A DNA stretch of 64,000 nt from Andreprevotia chitinilytica DSM 18519 (GCF_000711875.1 NZ_JONM01000023.1:1-64000); one strand, 5' to 3'. Positions 8,481-17,914 are shown, numbered from the stretch's first letter. Program-made: numbers and translations. The notes: generated by a model not told the origin, from the letters alone.

Positions 8481-9272
8481 CTACTGCCCCGGCTGCGGAT
8501 CGACTTTCACCCACACCGTATAAGACTGGCTGCCATTGCTGCGCGATGACGACAACGTGCCATCACTACTGGTGCTCGCCGACTGGTTACTCTGTCCCAC
8601 CGGTAGCCACTCCCCCACCCGGCCGCTCACTTCGCTATAAACACTGCGCTCGTTGATGCTGCCATTCCGATTGAAACTGCTGCTACGCGGATAAAGCCGC
8701 AAGCGGACCAGGTCACCGAGCAGCTGCGGCTCGACCCAGAAGCCGGTTTCGGCCGACTGCCAAACACCGCCACGCGTGACGATGGCGTAGCCGGGGCGAA
8801 ATGCGACCGACAGCGTCGGGTAGAACCGACTTTGGCCGAGCGAGATCATCGCCCGCCCGCCGTCAATGGTTGTTACCTGCTGACTGGCATTGCTGCTACG
8901 TTGGCTCTCTCTGGCATCGGCGGAAATCGCCAGCTCGCCATCGACGCCCCGATTGGAAATCACTGCTCGTCCATTGGCATCGATATCGCTGCTGCTGGAT
9001 GTCGCCGCTTCGCGCTGCTCAACGGTAACGATCAGCGATTGCGTACGCGTATCAAGCTGCGCGGCCAGCGCAACGATGCGTTTGAAAGTGGCGTCATCTG
9101 GGGCGCGGACGATCATTTGCCCCTTGAATGCCTGGATGACCGCCTCCGGGAAGGCTTGCTGCAAGGCCGGGGCGAGTTCCTCCGCCAGCTTGTGCTTGAG
9201 TGGCAAGACATCGATGCGGTCAGCCAAGGCCACCGTCGAGAACAAAATCAAGATCGCAAACCATCGCCGCAT
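8481..9272 (-). CDS. Exported protein with a stand-alone secretin N-domain
   Basis: Function unknown. The 263-residue product has an N-terminal signal peptide (about 17 residues, cleavage near VALA-D). A short alpha/beta domain (residues 20-90) follows, resembling the N1/N2 ring domains of type II/III secretins, with the pattern LKHKLAEELAPALQQAF and MIVRAPDDATFKRIVALAAQ. The rest is Ser/Asn-rich with beta-strand character resembling the start of a secretin beta domain (FWVEPQLLGDLVRLRLYP), but the protein ends far short of a full secretin channel. No secretion or pilus gene adjoins it. It could be a periplasmic accessory of a secretin machine or a relic. Confidence 0.7.
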   Translation of the reverse strand: MRRWFAILILFSTVALADRIDVLPLKHKLAEELAPALQQAFPEAVIQAFKGQMIVRAPDDATFKRIVALAAQLDTRTQSLIVTVEQREAATSSSSDIDANGRAVISNRGVDGELAISADARESQRSSNASQQVTTIDGGRAMISLGQSRFYPTLSVAFRPGYAIVTRGGVWQSAETGFWVEPQLLGDLVRLRLYPRSSSFNRNGSINERSVYSEVSGRVGEWLPVGQSNQSASTSSDGTLSSSRSNGSQSYTVWVKVDPQPGQ

Positions 9273-9320
9273 GGATATCTCCGCAACCGGGATGAAAGAC
9301 GTCTTTAGATTAGCGTGGGA

Positions 9321-9806
9321 TTAGCGCGGCAGCAGCAGGGCAATGGCTTGCGCTTCCACCGATTCGGATGCGCCGACCGGCCCGAGTTTCTCGTAGGTCT
9401 TGGCTTTGACGTTGACCTGCGCCGTCTCCACGCCAAGATCAGCGGCGATATTCGCAGCCATTTGGGGGATGTGCGGTGCCATCTTGGGCCGCTGGATCAG
9501 GATGCTGGCATCGACATTGCCCACCCGCCAGCCTGCTTCGTTCACGCGTCGCACTGCTTCGCGTAGCAAGACGCGGCTATCCGCGCCTTTGAATTCGGCA
9601 GCGGTATCGGGGAAATGCCGGCCAATATCGCCCAACCCCGCCGCACCCAATACCGCGTCGGTAATCGCATGCAATAGCGCGTCTGCGTCCGAATGCCCCA
9701 GCAAGCCCTTCTCGAATGGAATTTCGACCCCGCCGAGGATCAACTTGCGCTCTTCAACCAGTCGATGCACATCCCAGCCTTGGCCAACGCGAAACGGCAG
9801 ATTCAT
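9321..9806 (-). CDS. ispF: 2-C-methyl-D-erythritol 2,4-cyclodiphosphate synthase
   Basis: Fifth step of the MEP isoprenoid pathway. The 161-residue product has the metal ligands in GWDVHRL (Asp-X-His) and the [15 protein letters not shown] motif, and ends with the substrate-binding [11 protein letters not shown]. The start codon overlaps the stop of ispD in ATGA, so translation is coupled. Confidence 0.98.
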   Translation of the reverse strand: MNLPFRVGQGWDVHRLVEERKLILGGVEIPFEKGLLGHSDADALLHAITDAVLGAAGLGDIGRHFPDTAAEFKGADSRVLLREAVRRVNEAGWRVGNVDASILIQRPKMAPHIPQMAANIAADLGVETAQVNVKAKTYEKLGPVGASESVEAQAIALLLPR

Positions 9807-10504
9807 GATTTTGCTTCCTTGGTACGCCCTTGCAGGATCAAGGCGGCGAGCTGCAAATCCTGCGGGTAGGTGACTTTGAGATTCCACGGGCTGCCCATGA
9901 CCAGTTTTGGCTGCAGGCCAAGCTTTTCCAGCGCGCTCGCTTCGTCGGTGATATCCGGGCCCATGCCGGCTTCCAACGCGCCGGCCAGATCGGCGAGGCG
10001 GAACATCTGCGGCGTTTGCGCCTGCCACAAGCCATCACGCGGATGGGTGTGGTCAATGGCGCGATCCGGGCCAGACATTTTCAAGGTATCGGCCACGGGC
10101 ACGGCGAGGATGCCGCCCACTGGGTGCTGCACCAGCTCGGCAATCATGGCCGAGACCAGCGCGGGATCAAGGCAAGGGCGAGCCGCATCGTGAACAAGAA
10201 TCCAGTCGCTGGCTGGATGATCCATCGCCAAGGTTTGCAGGCCGTTCAACACCGTTTCTGCCCGGCTGGCGCCGCCACAGCGCAATACAGTCAGGCGGTC
10301 AAAGGAGGACCAGTCATAGCCATCCCACCATTCATCGTCAGGCGAAATAACAATGACGACGCGATCCAGTTCCGGCACGGCATGCAGTGCCGCCAAGGTG
10401 TGCCAAACGAGCGGTTTGCCGAGCAGATCCAGATATTGCTTTGGTGTCGCGGACCCCATGCGGCTGCCGCTGCCGGCCGCCGGCAGCAGTGCGAGATGAC
10501 TCAT
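9803..10504 (-). CDS. ispD: 2-C-methyl-D-erythritol 4-phosphate cytidylyltransferase
   Basis: Third step of the MEP pathway, making CDP-methylerythritol. The nucleotide-binding loop [20 protein letters not shown] is at the N-terminus and [10 protein letters not shown] in the middle. The start at 10504 is chosen over an upstream in-frame ATG because it overlaps the dnaQ stop in ATGA, the same coupling used between ispD and ispF. The 233-residue length is normal. Confidence 0.97.
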   Translation of the reverse strand: MSHLALLPAAGSGSRMGSATPKQYLDLLGKPLVWHTLAALHAVPELDRVVIVISPDDEWWDGYDWSSFDRLTVLRCGGASRAETVLNGLQTLAMDHPASDWILVHDAARPCLDPALVSAMIAELVQHPVGGILAVPVADTLKMSGPDRAIDHTHPRDGLWQAQTPQMFRLADLAGALEAGMGPDITDEASALEKLGLQPKLVMGSPWNLKVTYPQDLQLAALILQGRTKEAKS

Positions 10505-11226
10505 GCGGTCGGTTCCGCCGTCATCGTCCGCCACAGGCATTGCCCTTTGACAGCTTTATCGAGGTCGTTGAGATACGCATCGTGCACAGCGCGTTCCTCA
10601 TCAGATAGTGCTGCGACAATCAATGGCTTGCGCGTCCGGCGCGGGATGCCGCCAACGTCGTTCGAATCATCGGCTTCGCCGGCAAAGTCGATCAGCAGGC
10701 TGTCCTGCCCGCGCGTCATCGACAGATAGACTTCAGCGAGCAGTTCGCAGTCGATCAGCGCGCCGTGCAGTACCCGGTTGCTGCGGTCGATTTCGTAGCG
10801 ATCGCACAAGGCATCCAGGCTATTGCGCTTGCCAGGGAATAACTCCTTGGCTTCGCGTAGCGTATCGATGATGCCGGATACGTAATCGGTGATCTTGCCG
10901 CGCCCCAGCTTGCCCAATTCCATATTGAGAAAGCCGACGTCAAATGGCGCGTTGTGGATGATGAGTTCCGAGCCTTCGATAAAACGCAGGAAGTCGTCGG
11001 CGATATCGGCAAACTTGGGCTTATCGGAGAGGAACTCCGTCGTCAGGCCGTGCACGTTGAGCGCGCCCTCTTCGGAATTGCGCTCGGGATTGATATAGCG
11101 ATGCAGGTGGCGATCTGGCGGCGACAGCTTGCGGTTGATCATCTCGACCGCGGCGATTTCGAGGATGCGATTGCCGTCCTCAGTGCGCAGGCCAGTGGTT
11201 TCAGTATCCAGAATGATTTGACGCAT
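10501..11226 (-). CDS. dnaQ: DNA polymerase III epsilon subunit (proofreading exonuclease)
   Basis: The 3'-5' exonuclease of the replicative polymerase. DEDDh-type motifs are visible: ILDTETTGL (Exo I, residue 5), IIHNAPFDVGFL (Exo II, near 93) and HGALIDCELLAEVYL (Exo III, near 153). A QDSLL sequence at the position of the clamp-binding motif follows. The 241-residue length matches the family. It lies 3 bases downstream of rnhA and overlaps ispD, so rnhA-dnaQ-ispD-ispF is probably one transcript. rnhA/dnaQ adjacency is widely conserved. Confidence 0.98.
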   Translation of the reverse strand: MRQIILDTETTGLRTEDGNRILEIAAVEMINRKLSPPDRHLHRYINPERNSEEGALNVHGLTTEFLSDKPKFADIADDFLRFIEGSELIIHNAPFDVGFLNMELGKLGRGKITDYVSGIIDTLREAKELFPGKRNSLDALCDRYEIDRSNRVLHGALIDCELLAEVYLSMTRGQDSLLIDFAGEADDSNDVGGIPRRTRKPLIVAALSDEERAVHDAYLNDLDKAVKGQCLWRTMTAEPTA

Positions 11227-11229
11227 TAT

Positions 11230-11676
11230 TTAGTTTCCCTTCTTCAAACCGACTTCAACACCACGATTGGCCAGCGCATCAGCGCGCTCGTTGCCTTCAT
11301 GGCCGGCATGGCCCTTGACCCATTGCCATTCGATCTGGTGTTGCTGCGTGGCGGCATCCAGCCGTTGCCACAGATCGGCATTCTTGACCGGTTTCTTGTC
11401 GGCGGTTTTCCAGCCGTTTTTCTTCCAACCGTGAATCCAGGTCTGAATCCCGTTCTTCACATATTGCGAGTCGAGGTACACGCGGACGTCACACGGCCGC
11501 TTGAGGATTTCCAGGCCGGCAATCACGGCCATCAATTCCATGCGATTGTTGGTGGTATCCGGCTCGCCACCAAAGAGTTCTTTTTCCTGACCACCGTAGC
11601 GCAACAAAGCACCCCAACCGCCCGGGCCGGGGTTGCCCTTGCAGGCGCCATCGGTGTAAATCTCGACTGTACTCAT
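11230..11676 (-). CDS. rnhA: Ribonuclease HI
   Basis: Cleaves RNA in RNA-DNA hybrids. The catalytic acidic residues are visible in [11 protein letters not shown], the Glu in [20 protein letters not shown] and ADALANRG, with the conserved His in [14 protein letters not shown]. The ATG at 11676 gives the usual 148 residues. A longer in-frame extension overlaps the divergent gene and lacks family character. Confidence 0.98.
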   Translation of the reverse strand: MSTVEIYTDGACKGNPGPGGWGALLRYGGQEKELFGGEPDTTNNRMELMAVIAGLEILKRPCDVRVYLDSQYVKNGIQTWIHGWKKNGWKTADKKPVKNADLWQRLDAATQQHQIEWQWVKGHAGHEGNERADALANRGVEVGLKKGN

Positions 11677-11726
11677 TCTTGCCTTTTGATTAAAACGCAC
11701 CCATTGAAACGCGCCTGGAGACGACG

Positions 11727-12038
11727 ATGCGCCTATTGCTATTACCCGTTCTGCTGTTGATACCGGCACTTTCGCAAGCTGGGCCATTTTGCCCGTGGAA
11801 GCTGCCGGGCGACGCGAAGTCCGAACGCTACCTGAATCTCACCGTGGTGCAATACATCGAACTCACCGATTCGGAATTGCATCTGACGTATGGCGGCGGC
11901 AATCTGGGTAGCGGGCACGATGCGAGGATTCCGGTGAAAAGCCGTGATGAAGCGCAGAAGCTGCTACAGGACATGCGCGATACCGCCAAGCATTGCGACC
12001 AGCCTGCACCAGCCGCCCCGCCCCTCGCCGCCCGATAA
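11727..12038 (+). CDS. Small exported hypothetical protein
   Basis: A 103-residue protein with a clear Sec signal peptide ([18 protein letters not shown]). The mature part has two cysteines and a Pro/Ala-rich tail. No family recognised. It is divergent from rnhA and convergent with the methyltransferase gene, 5 bases from its end. The signal peptide and the good spacing to neighbours support a real gene. A periplasmic location is inferred. Confidence 0.65.
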   Translation: MRLLLLPVLLLIPALSQAGPFCPWKLPGDAKSERYLNLTVVQYIELTDSELHLTYGGGNLGSGHDARIPVKSRDEAQKLLQDMRDTAKHCDQPAPAAPPLAAR

Positions 12039-12043
12039 CCGGA

Positions 12044-12799
12044 TTATTTGCAGCGATCCTGCCCGGCTTGGGATTTCATCCGCTCGATCGCCGTTGCCGG
12101 GCTCGCGGCGGTCGCCTTCACCCGCCGCCATTGCGGCTCGATGATGTGCATGCCGCGCACGCGCTTGATCACATCAAGGCAATACACCCCGCCGGCCGCC
12201 GGCCACCAGCGATCACCGGCCGCCTCCATGAAGCTGGTGCGCGCCAGCACGCGTTCGCGCTGCACCGGTGGGCGATAGCAGAGGTATTCACCACGCATGG
12301 TTTCCAACCCTAACAGCGAGAGCCAGTCCTTCAAGCGCGGCAACGCCACGAAATTGCCCTGCCACGGCGTCTGCTCGGTACGCTTGAACTTGCGCACACC
12401 CCATAGGCTCCACGGGTTGAAGCCGGTCACCAGCAGCCGTCCTTGCGGCGCCAGCACTCGTTCCGCCTCCCGCAGGACCGCATGCGGATCTGCGCTGAAA
12501 TCAAGTACATGCGGCAGGACGAGTAAATCAAGCGACTGCTCGGAGACCGGCAAGGCCGCCGGATCACACCGCAAACTGCAACCGGCACTGCGGCCAAAGA
12601 TCGTACGCCAGGGCATGCGGTTGGCACGCAAGGCATCGAGCTGCGGTAGTTCAAGCTGCACCGCCTTATAACCGAAGATGTCTGCCACCGTGCGGTCATA
12701 CCAGCCAGCCTCTTCGCTGGCGACGTACTGCCCTAGCGGCGTGGCGAACCAAGCTGCAAAGTGGTCAAATGGATTTCCTGCTTCTTGAGGCAAAGCCAT
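12044..12799 (-). CDS. Class I SAM-dependent methyltransferase (YafS-like)
   Basis: Probable small-molecule or protein methyltransferase with unknown substrate. It shows the methyltransferase-11 pattern SLDLLVLPHVLDFSADPHAVLREAERVLAPQGRLLVTGFNPWS. The glycine-rich motif I is poorly preserved. The position between rnhA/dnaQ and gloB equals that of yafS in E. coli. The ATG at 12799 is preferred; its CATG is shared with the gloB start on the opposite strand. In-frame ATGs at 12811 and 12835 lie inside gloB. Confidence 0.85.
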   Translation of the reverse strand: MALPQEAGNPFDHFAAWFATPLGQYVASEEAGWYDRTVADIFGYKAVQLELPQLDALRANRMPWRTIFGRSAGCSLRCDPAALPVSEQSLDLLVLPHVLDFSADPHAVLREAERVLAPQGRLLVTGFNPWSLWGVRKFKRTEQTPWQGNFVALPRLKDWLSLLGLETMRGEYLCYRPPVQRERVLARTSFMEAAGDRWWPAAGGVYCLDVIKRVRGMHIIEPQWRRVKATAASPATAIERMKSQAGQDRCK

Positions 12800-13553
12800 G
12801 CTGAATGTCATCCCTCTGCCGATTTTCGAAGACAATTATATCTGGATTATCGAGCGCGACCGCCGCGTGGTGGCCGTCGACCCCGGCGATGCCGGACCTT
12901 TGATCGACTGGCTGGCAGCAAGGCAGTTCACGCTGGACGCCATCCTGATCACCCATCATCACAACGACCACGTCGGTGGATTGGCCAGTTTGCTGGCGCA
13001 GCAACCCGATCTAGCCGTGTATGGGCCGACCAGCGTGCCCCTCGTCAACCGACCATTGCGCGACGGCGACTCGGTCGAAATATTCAGCGAATCGTTCAAG
13101 GTCATCGCTACACCGGGGCATACGCTCGATCACCTGTGCTACTACGGCGCAGGGCTCTTGTTCTGTGGCGACACCTTGTTCGCTGGCGGCTGTGGGCGCC
13201 TGTTTGAAGGTACGCCGGCGCAAATGGCGGCATCGCTGACCAAGCTTGCCGCGCTACCCAACGACACCAAAGTATGTTGCACCCATGAATACACGCTCGC
13301 CAACCTGCGATTTGCCCATGCAGTCGAACCGGGCAATGCGGCGCTCACCCAGCGGATTACGCTCGATACAGCAAAACGCCAGCAAAACCTGCCGACCTTG
13401 CCCTCAAGCATCGGGCTGGAAAAAGCCACCAATCCCTACCTGCGCAGCAGCAGCCCGGAAGTGATATCCAGTGCCCTGCAACAAGGTGCTGCCAACGCCG
13501 ACCCAACTACCGTTTTTGCTGCAATCCGGCAATGGAAAAACCACTACAAATAA
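12798..13553 (+). CDS. gloB: Hydroxyacylglutathione hydrolase (glyoxalase II)
   Basis: Hydrolyses S-lactoylglutathione to lactate and glutathione in methylglyoxal detoxification. A metallo-beta-lactamase fold with the metal motif THHHNDH at residues 52-58, further ligands in TPGHTLDH and FCGDTLF, and CTHEYTLAN. The 251-residue length is typical. GAGG seven bases upstream supports the start. It is divergent from the methyltransferase with overlapping starts and is followed by mltD, as in enterobacteria. Confidence 0.97.
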   Translation: MLNVIPLPIFEDNYIWIIERDRRVVAVDPGDAGPLIDWLAARQFTLDAILITHHHNDHVGGLASLLAQQPDLAVYGPTSVPLVNRPLRDGDSVEIFSESFKVIATPGHTLDHLCYYGAGLLFCGDTLFAGGCGRLFEGTPAQMAASLTKLAALPNDTKVCCTHEYTLANLRFAHAVEPGNAALTQRITLDTAKRQQNLPTLPSSIGLEKATNPYLRSSSPEVISSALQQGAANADPTTVFAAIRQWKNHYK

Positions 13554-13647
13554 GGCACTTGCAAGCGAGGTAAGCACTTGTTTTGGTTGACACATTCGTC
13601 ATGGGGCTGCAACATCAATAGATTCAAAATCCAACAGGCGTGGGCTC

Positions 13648-15240
13648 ATGCAGCGCTCCCTTATCGCCGGCTTGATTGCCAGTCTGATTGCAACCGGCGC
13701 TTTTGCCGACTCCACCCCCGTCTCCCGCCTTGATTTCCAGCTGCGCAATCCGCAGTTTGCGACCGTCGGCGACGATACCCGCACCACCATCGACAGCTTG
13801 TTTGGCGACGCCACCCAAGTGCCGGCATACACCGATTTGTGGTCGCGCGTGCGTGCTGGCTTCACGATTCCGGACGTCGACAATGGTCTCGTGGAAAAGT
13901 GGGAAAACTATTACGCGGCCCGGCCGGAGTACCTCAACCGCATCGTTGATCGCGGCCGTCGCTACATGTTCTTCGTGGCCGAGCAGGTCGAGAAGCGCGG
14001 CATGCCGATGGAGCTGGCACTGCTGCCGGCGATCGAATCCGCCTACAACCCGAAAGCCGAATCCCCTGCCCGTGCCGCCGGCATGTGGCAATTCATTCCG
14101 GACACTGGCAAGCGTTACGGCCTTGAGCGCACTTGGTGGTATGACGGCCGCCGCGATGTCGTCGCCGCTACGCAGGCCGCACTCGACTATCTGCAGCAAT
14201 TGCATGACCAGTTCGGTGATTGGCAATTGGCGCTCGCCAGCTACAACTGGGGCGAGAACGCTGTCGCCCGCGCCGTGGCCAAGAATCAAGCCGCTGGCCT
14301 GCCCACCGACTTCGCCAGCCTGCGCATGCCGGACGAAACCCGCAACTATGTGCCCAAGCTGCTGGCGATCCGCAATCTGATCGCCAATCCGCAAGCCTAT
14401 GGCATCCAGCTGTCCAGTCTGCCCAACACCCCCTACTTCGCCACGATCCAGCCCGGCCGTCACATGGATGTGAAGGTCGCTGCCGAACTGGCCGAAATCC
14501 CGGTCGACGAGTTGCTGCGCTTGAACCCGGGCTTCATCCGCCCAGTGATCGCCTACAAGGACGAGCGCAAACTGGTGTTGCCAGCCGAAAAGGTCGATAC
14601 CTTCCAGAAGAACCTCGCCGCCTTCGACAAGCCGCTGCTGAACTGGCAGCCCTATGTCACCAAGCCGGGCGAAGCGTTCGACAAACTAGCAGTCAACTTC
14701 GGCATTTCCGCCGCCGAACTCAAAGACATCAACGACATCGGCAACCGGGAGCGCACAGCACGCGGCCAGACCATTCTGGTTCCGATGATGGCCGGCCTCG
14801 ACGTTTCCGAACGCCAGACACTGGTCGCACTGCAAGCCAACAAGCAAGCCGATCCGATCGACACGGGTGCCAACGATGCGCCACGTCGCGTCGCCAGCAA
14901 TGTGCGTGAGCATAAGGTTGCTCGCGGCGATACCGTGTTCAACGTCGCCAAGCGCTATGGCGTCACCGTGGCTACCCTGCGTGATTTGAACGGCCTGCGC
15001 GGCAACGCCATCCATGCCGGCCAAGTGTTGAAGGTCGCCGCTGTTGAAGCGCCTGTACGCGGCAAGGTGGCAGCAAGTGCCAGCGCCAAGGCCGATCAGC
15101 GCGAGTTTGTCGTCGTCAAACGGGGCGACACGCTGGCATCAATCGCCAAGCGTCATCGCTTATCGGTTGCAGAGTTGAAGCGGATCAACAATCTGGGTAA
15201 CCGTGGTCTGGCACCCGGTACACGATTGGCACTCAACTGA
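13648..15240 (+). CDS. mltD: Membrane-bound lytic murein transglycosylase D
   Basis: Cleaves the glycan strand of peptidoglycan with formation of 1,6-anhydro-muramic ends. The 530-residue product has a signal peptide of about 20 residues, the SLT domain with catalytic Glu in LLPAIESAYNPKA near residue 132 and the AAGMWQF and ALASYNWG motifs, and at least two C-terminal LysM domains (HKVARGDTVFNVAKRYGV and VVKRGDTLASIAKRHRL). A third degenerate LysM-like stretch lies near residue 340. No lipobox is seen, so membrane attachment by a lipid is doubtful. Confidence 0.96.
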   Translation: MQRSLIAGLIASLIATGAFADSTPVSRLDFQLRNPQFATVGDDTRTTIDSLFGDATQVPAYTDLWSRVRAGFTIPDVDNGLVEKWENYYAARPEYLNRIVDRGRRYMFFVAEQVEKRGMPMELALLPAIESAYNPKAESPARAAGMWQFIPDTGKRYGLERTWWYDGRRDVVAATQAALDYLQQLHDQFGDWQLALASYNWGENAVARAVAKNQAAGLPTDFASLRMPDETRNYVPKLLAIRNLIANPQAYGIQLSSLPNTPYFATIQPGRHMDVKVAAELAEIPVDELLRLNPGFIRPVIAYKDERKLVLPAEKVDTFQKNLAAFDKPLLNWQPYVTKPGEAFDKLAVNFGISAAELKDINDIGNRERTARGQTILVPMMAGLDVSERQTLVALQANKQADPIDTGANDAPRRVASNVREHKVARGDTVFNVAKRYGVTVATLRDLNGLRGNAIHAGQVLKVAAVEAPVRGKVAASASAKADQREFVVVKRGDTLASIAKRHRLSVAELKRINNLGNRGLAPGTRLALN

Positions 15241-15267
15241 TTACGCAGTACCAGCGAAATCAGCTTC

Positions 15268-15302
15268 AAAAAAAACGGCCTGCCATTGCGGCAGGCCGTT
15301 TT
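15268..15302. terminator. Bidirectional terminator
   Basis: A perfect 10-base-pair stem, ACGGCCTGCC/GGCAGGCCGT, is flanked by eight A and a T-rich tail. It separates convergent mltD and the zinc-ribbon gene. Confidence 0.9.
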
Positions 15303-15303
15303 G

Positions 15304-16056
15304 TCATTGGGCCGCGGCAGATTCCGCATCCGTCATCACCCGCCAGACCCGCTCGGTTCGGGCCATGTACAGCGGCACCTCGCGAACGGCCTGCAATGCA
15401 GGAAAGACTTTCTGCGTATCCCGATCTTGCGTCCAAGGTAATGGGTCTTGCCACGCCAATTGGGCGGTGATTTTCATGGCAGTCACGTTGCCGAGCTTTT
15501 CTGTGTGATCACCCAGCGTAATACCAGCAAGCCGGAAACCCGTTGCAGCGCAGAGCTTGCCCTCGTGAATCGCGGCCTGCCCAGCTTCAGTCGCCTTGAA
15601 AACGAGGCGCGTCTGCGTGTTTGCGCCATCACCCACCGTCTTCAGCAACGGCTTTTCATACACGCCAATCACGCCCAGCTTTTCCAGGAGCTGCCGCCGC
15701 GCATCGAACGCCCCTACTTCGACCACTGGCGCATAGGCGATCTGATGATCGCAGAGCCAAGGCGCGGTCGTTTCAGCCGGCATGGCTCGCACATAAGCCT
15801 CAACCAGTGGTGTAAAGCGTTTGACCGATGCAGGCGGGCGGAGCCAAAGCCAAAATGTGGTGGCAAATACAATCAGCGCCAGCGCTGCCGCCGAACCGAG
15901 CCACACTTTGGTCGGCACCCATTGCAGTCGTACCAGTGCACGTTGCGCCCACAGTCTGGCAAGCACCGTGCTACTGATCGCCCTTGCACCACATGTACCG
16001 CAATAGTGCACCGCGTCGTCCAGGTCTGCGCCGCACTCACGGCAGGATTTGGTCAT
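15304..16056 (-). CDS. Zinc-ribbon, single-pass membrane protein
   Basis: Function unknown. The N-terminal zinc ribbon has CxxC pairs (C5-x2-C8 and C19-x2-C22), one membrane segment follows at about residues 52-72, and a 170-residue C-terminal domain is predicted to be periplasmic. The ATG at 16056 is preferred because GAGA lies nine bases upstream; an in-frame TTG at 16083 would abut the stop of the upstream gene. It is the second gene of a pair with 16084-16974, which has the same architecture. The C-terminal domain has no family I recognise. Confidence 0.75.
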   Translation of the reverse strand: MTKSCRECGADLDDAVHYCGTCGARAISSTVLARLWAQRALVRLQWVPTKVWLGSAAALALIVFATTFWLWLRPPASVKRFTPLVEAYVRAMPAETTAPWLCDHQIAYAPVVEVGAFDARRQLLEKLGVIGVYEKPLLKTVGDGANTQTRLVFKATEAGQAAIHEGKLCAATGFRLAGITLGDHTEKLGNVTAMKITAQLAWQDPLPWTQDRDTQKVFPALQAVREVPLYMARTERVWRVMTDAESAAAQ

Positions 16057-16083
16057 CGTCTTATGTCTCTTCTTGTATCGCAA

Positions 16084-16974
16084 TCAGCGCTGCCGCTGCT
16101 GCGGTGCGACGTTCTGGCACTCGGGCTGGCCAGCATGATCGAAGCACAGCTTGGTCTTGCAGCCTTCACGATTGAAGAAGCCTTCCAACTTACCGCAAGC
16201 CGCGTAACGCTCGGCGAAGCTAGGCGCAGGGGCTTGCGTTGGTGCGGGGTGCACAGGTGCTGTCGTTGGTGCGACTACTGCGGATACCGGCGTAGTCGCC
16301 ACAGGCTTGGCAGTCGGACGGGGCTTAGGGGTTGGCTTGTGCTTGGGACTGGTTGGCGTTGCCACAGCTGCCGATGCCGGCACGGCCGAGGCCACAACCG
16401 GAACTGGATTGGCAGTGGGCGCTGCGGTGGGGAGCAGCGTCGGTGCCACGGTGGGCGCTGGCGCTGGTGGATCGCTTGGCGCGGCAGCGGCGAGCTGAAC
16501 AGCCTGCGGAGCCGAAGCCGCCAACTTGTCAGCGGCCTTTGTCTGATAACGAAGCACACCGTAGCCAATCAACAGCAGCAACACGGCCAGCGCAAAACCG
16601 GTCGCGATCCATTTGGCACGACTATCCGCCTGTGCTGGCGATGCGGTGCGGCGGAAGTCCGGCATGATCGAGCGCGGATCAGGCCATGCCACATTGCGCT
16701 TCGACCACGCTTCGTCCAAGGCTTTCTCGGCGGCATCGATCGCCGCAATCAGCCCGGAATTATCCCGAACCTCTCGTTTGCGCTTGCGCGGCTGATCTGG
16801 TGCTGCTGGCTGAGCACTCGCCGCCGCGGCCGGCTGACTTGTTGCACCAGCAGCAACGGCCGACGCAGTCGCCTCAACGGCCACGGCTGGCTGTTGTGCT
16901 TGCAGGGCGGCATGACACGCCGCGCACGTCAGCGCGGTATCGTCATTCGTCTGGCCACACTTAGGGCATCGCAT
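16084..16974 (-). CDS. Zinc-ribbon, single-pass membrane protein with Cys-rich tail
   Basis: Function unknown. The 296-residue product starts with a zinc ribbon (CPKC at 3-6, CAAC at 17-20), has an Ala/Pro-rich linker, a basic stretch RKRKR, one membrane segment at about 122-142, a long Pro/Ala/Thr-rich linker, and a C-terminal module with four cysteines (260, 272, 277, 286) around FFNREGCKTKLC. The tail resembles short Cys modules seen in other betaproteobacterial membrane proteins. It precedes the similar gene at 15304-16056 and is probably co-transcribed with it. Confidence 0.75.
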   Translation of the reverse strand: MRCPKCGQTNDDTALTCAACHAALQAQQPAVAVEATASAVAAGATSQPAAAASAQPAAPDQPRKRKREVRDNSGLIAAIDAAEKALDEAWSKRNVAWPDPRSIMPDFRRTASPAQADSRAKWIATGFALAVLLLLIGYGVLRYQTKAADKLAASAPQAVQLAAAAPSDPPAPAPTVAPTLLPTAAPTANPVPVVASAVPASAAVATPTSPKHKPTPKPRPTAKPVATTPVSAVVAPTTAPVHPAPTQAPAPSFAERYAACGKLEGFFNREGCKTKLCFDHAGQPECQNVAPQQRQR

Positions 16975-17083
16975 GCCTGCTCTCTGCCTGGCTAATATTC
17001 AAAAGGCATACGATTTCACCCGAACCCTGACCAAAACTCAATCGCCGCTCCTGCAGTTGTCGCTTAAATTCCAACGGAGACGC

Positions 17084-17812
17084 TCATTCACCGACCTGCG
17101 ACACGCCCTCTGCCAGCCACTTGGCGTGATGCTCTCGAATCAGTTGTACCGCGTCTTCGATCGTATCGACAACCGCCGGGATTTCCATATCCACGGGGCT
17201 CGCCAAACCTGCACCGCTGGACACCATCGAACGTTGCGCCCAATCGACCAACTCGTGCCACATGTCGCCAACCAGAATCAGTGGCGTGCCATAGAGCTTA
17301 TGCACTTGTAGCAACTGCCAGACCATTGCCAGTTCCAGCAGTGTACCAATGCCGCCCGGCGTGACGATGAAGGCATTCGAGCGCTGCACGAAGTGATGCA
17401 GACGGGAGAAGAACGTCTTGTGCTCAAAAGTACGGCCAACGTAGTCGTTCACATTCTGTTCGAAATCGAGATCGATGCGGATACCGACCGAAGCCTCCGG
17501 ATTATCCGGCGCGCCTTGCCGGGCGCCCTCATTGGCAGCCTGCATCAGGCCCGGCCCGCCACCTGTGACAATCCGGCAGCCCATGGCGGCCAGTTGTGAG
17601 GCCAATTGCTTCACCGCCTCATAAGACGGCATGTTTTCCTGGATACGTGCGGAACCGAAGATGGTGACGTGATAGTGCGTGGTATGTGCCGGCCGCAAAC
17701 GGGTGAGCTCATCGACCGAATCCCACAGTTTGAGTACGACGTCGGAAACGATGCGCAGTGCAAAGTCATCCTCGACATAACCGGTTGGGCGGATTTCACG
17801 ACGGTCTTGCAT
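17084..17812 (-). CDS. LOG-family protein (nucleotide 5'-monophosphate nucleosidase-like)
   Basis: A Rossmann-fold protein of the TIGR00730 family, formerly annotated as lysine decarboxylase. The signature GGGPGLMQAANEGA is near residue 84 and PGGIGTLLELAMVWQ near 156. Characterised members hydrolyse the N-glycosidic bond of cytokinin ribotides or purine monophosphates. The 242-residue length suits the family. The true substrate cannot be told from sequence. Confidence 0.88.
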   Translation of the reverse strand: MQDRREIRPTGYVEDDFALRIVSDVVLKLWDSVDELTRLRPAHTTHYHVTIFGSARIQENMPSYEAVKQLASQLAAMGCRIVTGGGPGLMQAANEGARQGAPDNPEASVGIRIDLDFEQNVNDYVGRTFEHKTFFSRLHHFVQRSNAFIVTPGGIGTLLELAMVWQLLQVHKLYGTPLILVGDMWHELVDWAQRSMVSSGAGLASPVDMEIPAVVDTIEDAVQLIREHHAKWLAEGVSQVGE

Positions 17813-17914
17813 GATAGTTCTCCCTTATCGTTGTCTTTCCAGCATAGCCCGCGGCTGTTTCGCTGCCGCTTGGGGTTAATGCCTAGGTCATGTGTTGATC
17901 TGGACGGCATAGAA

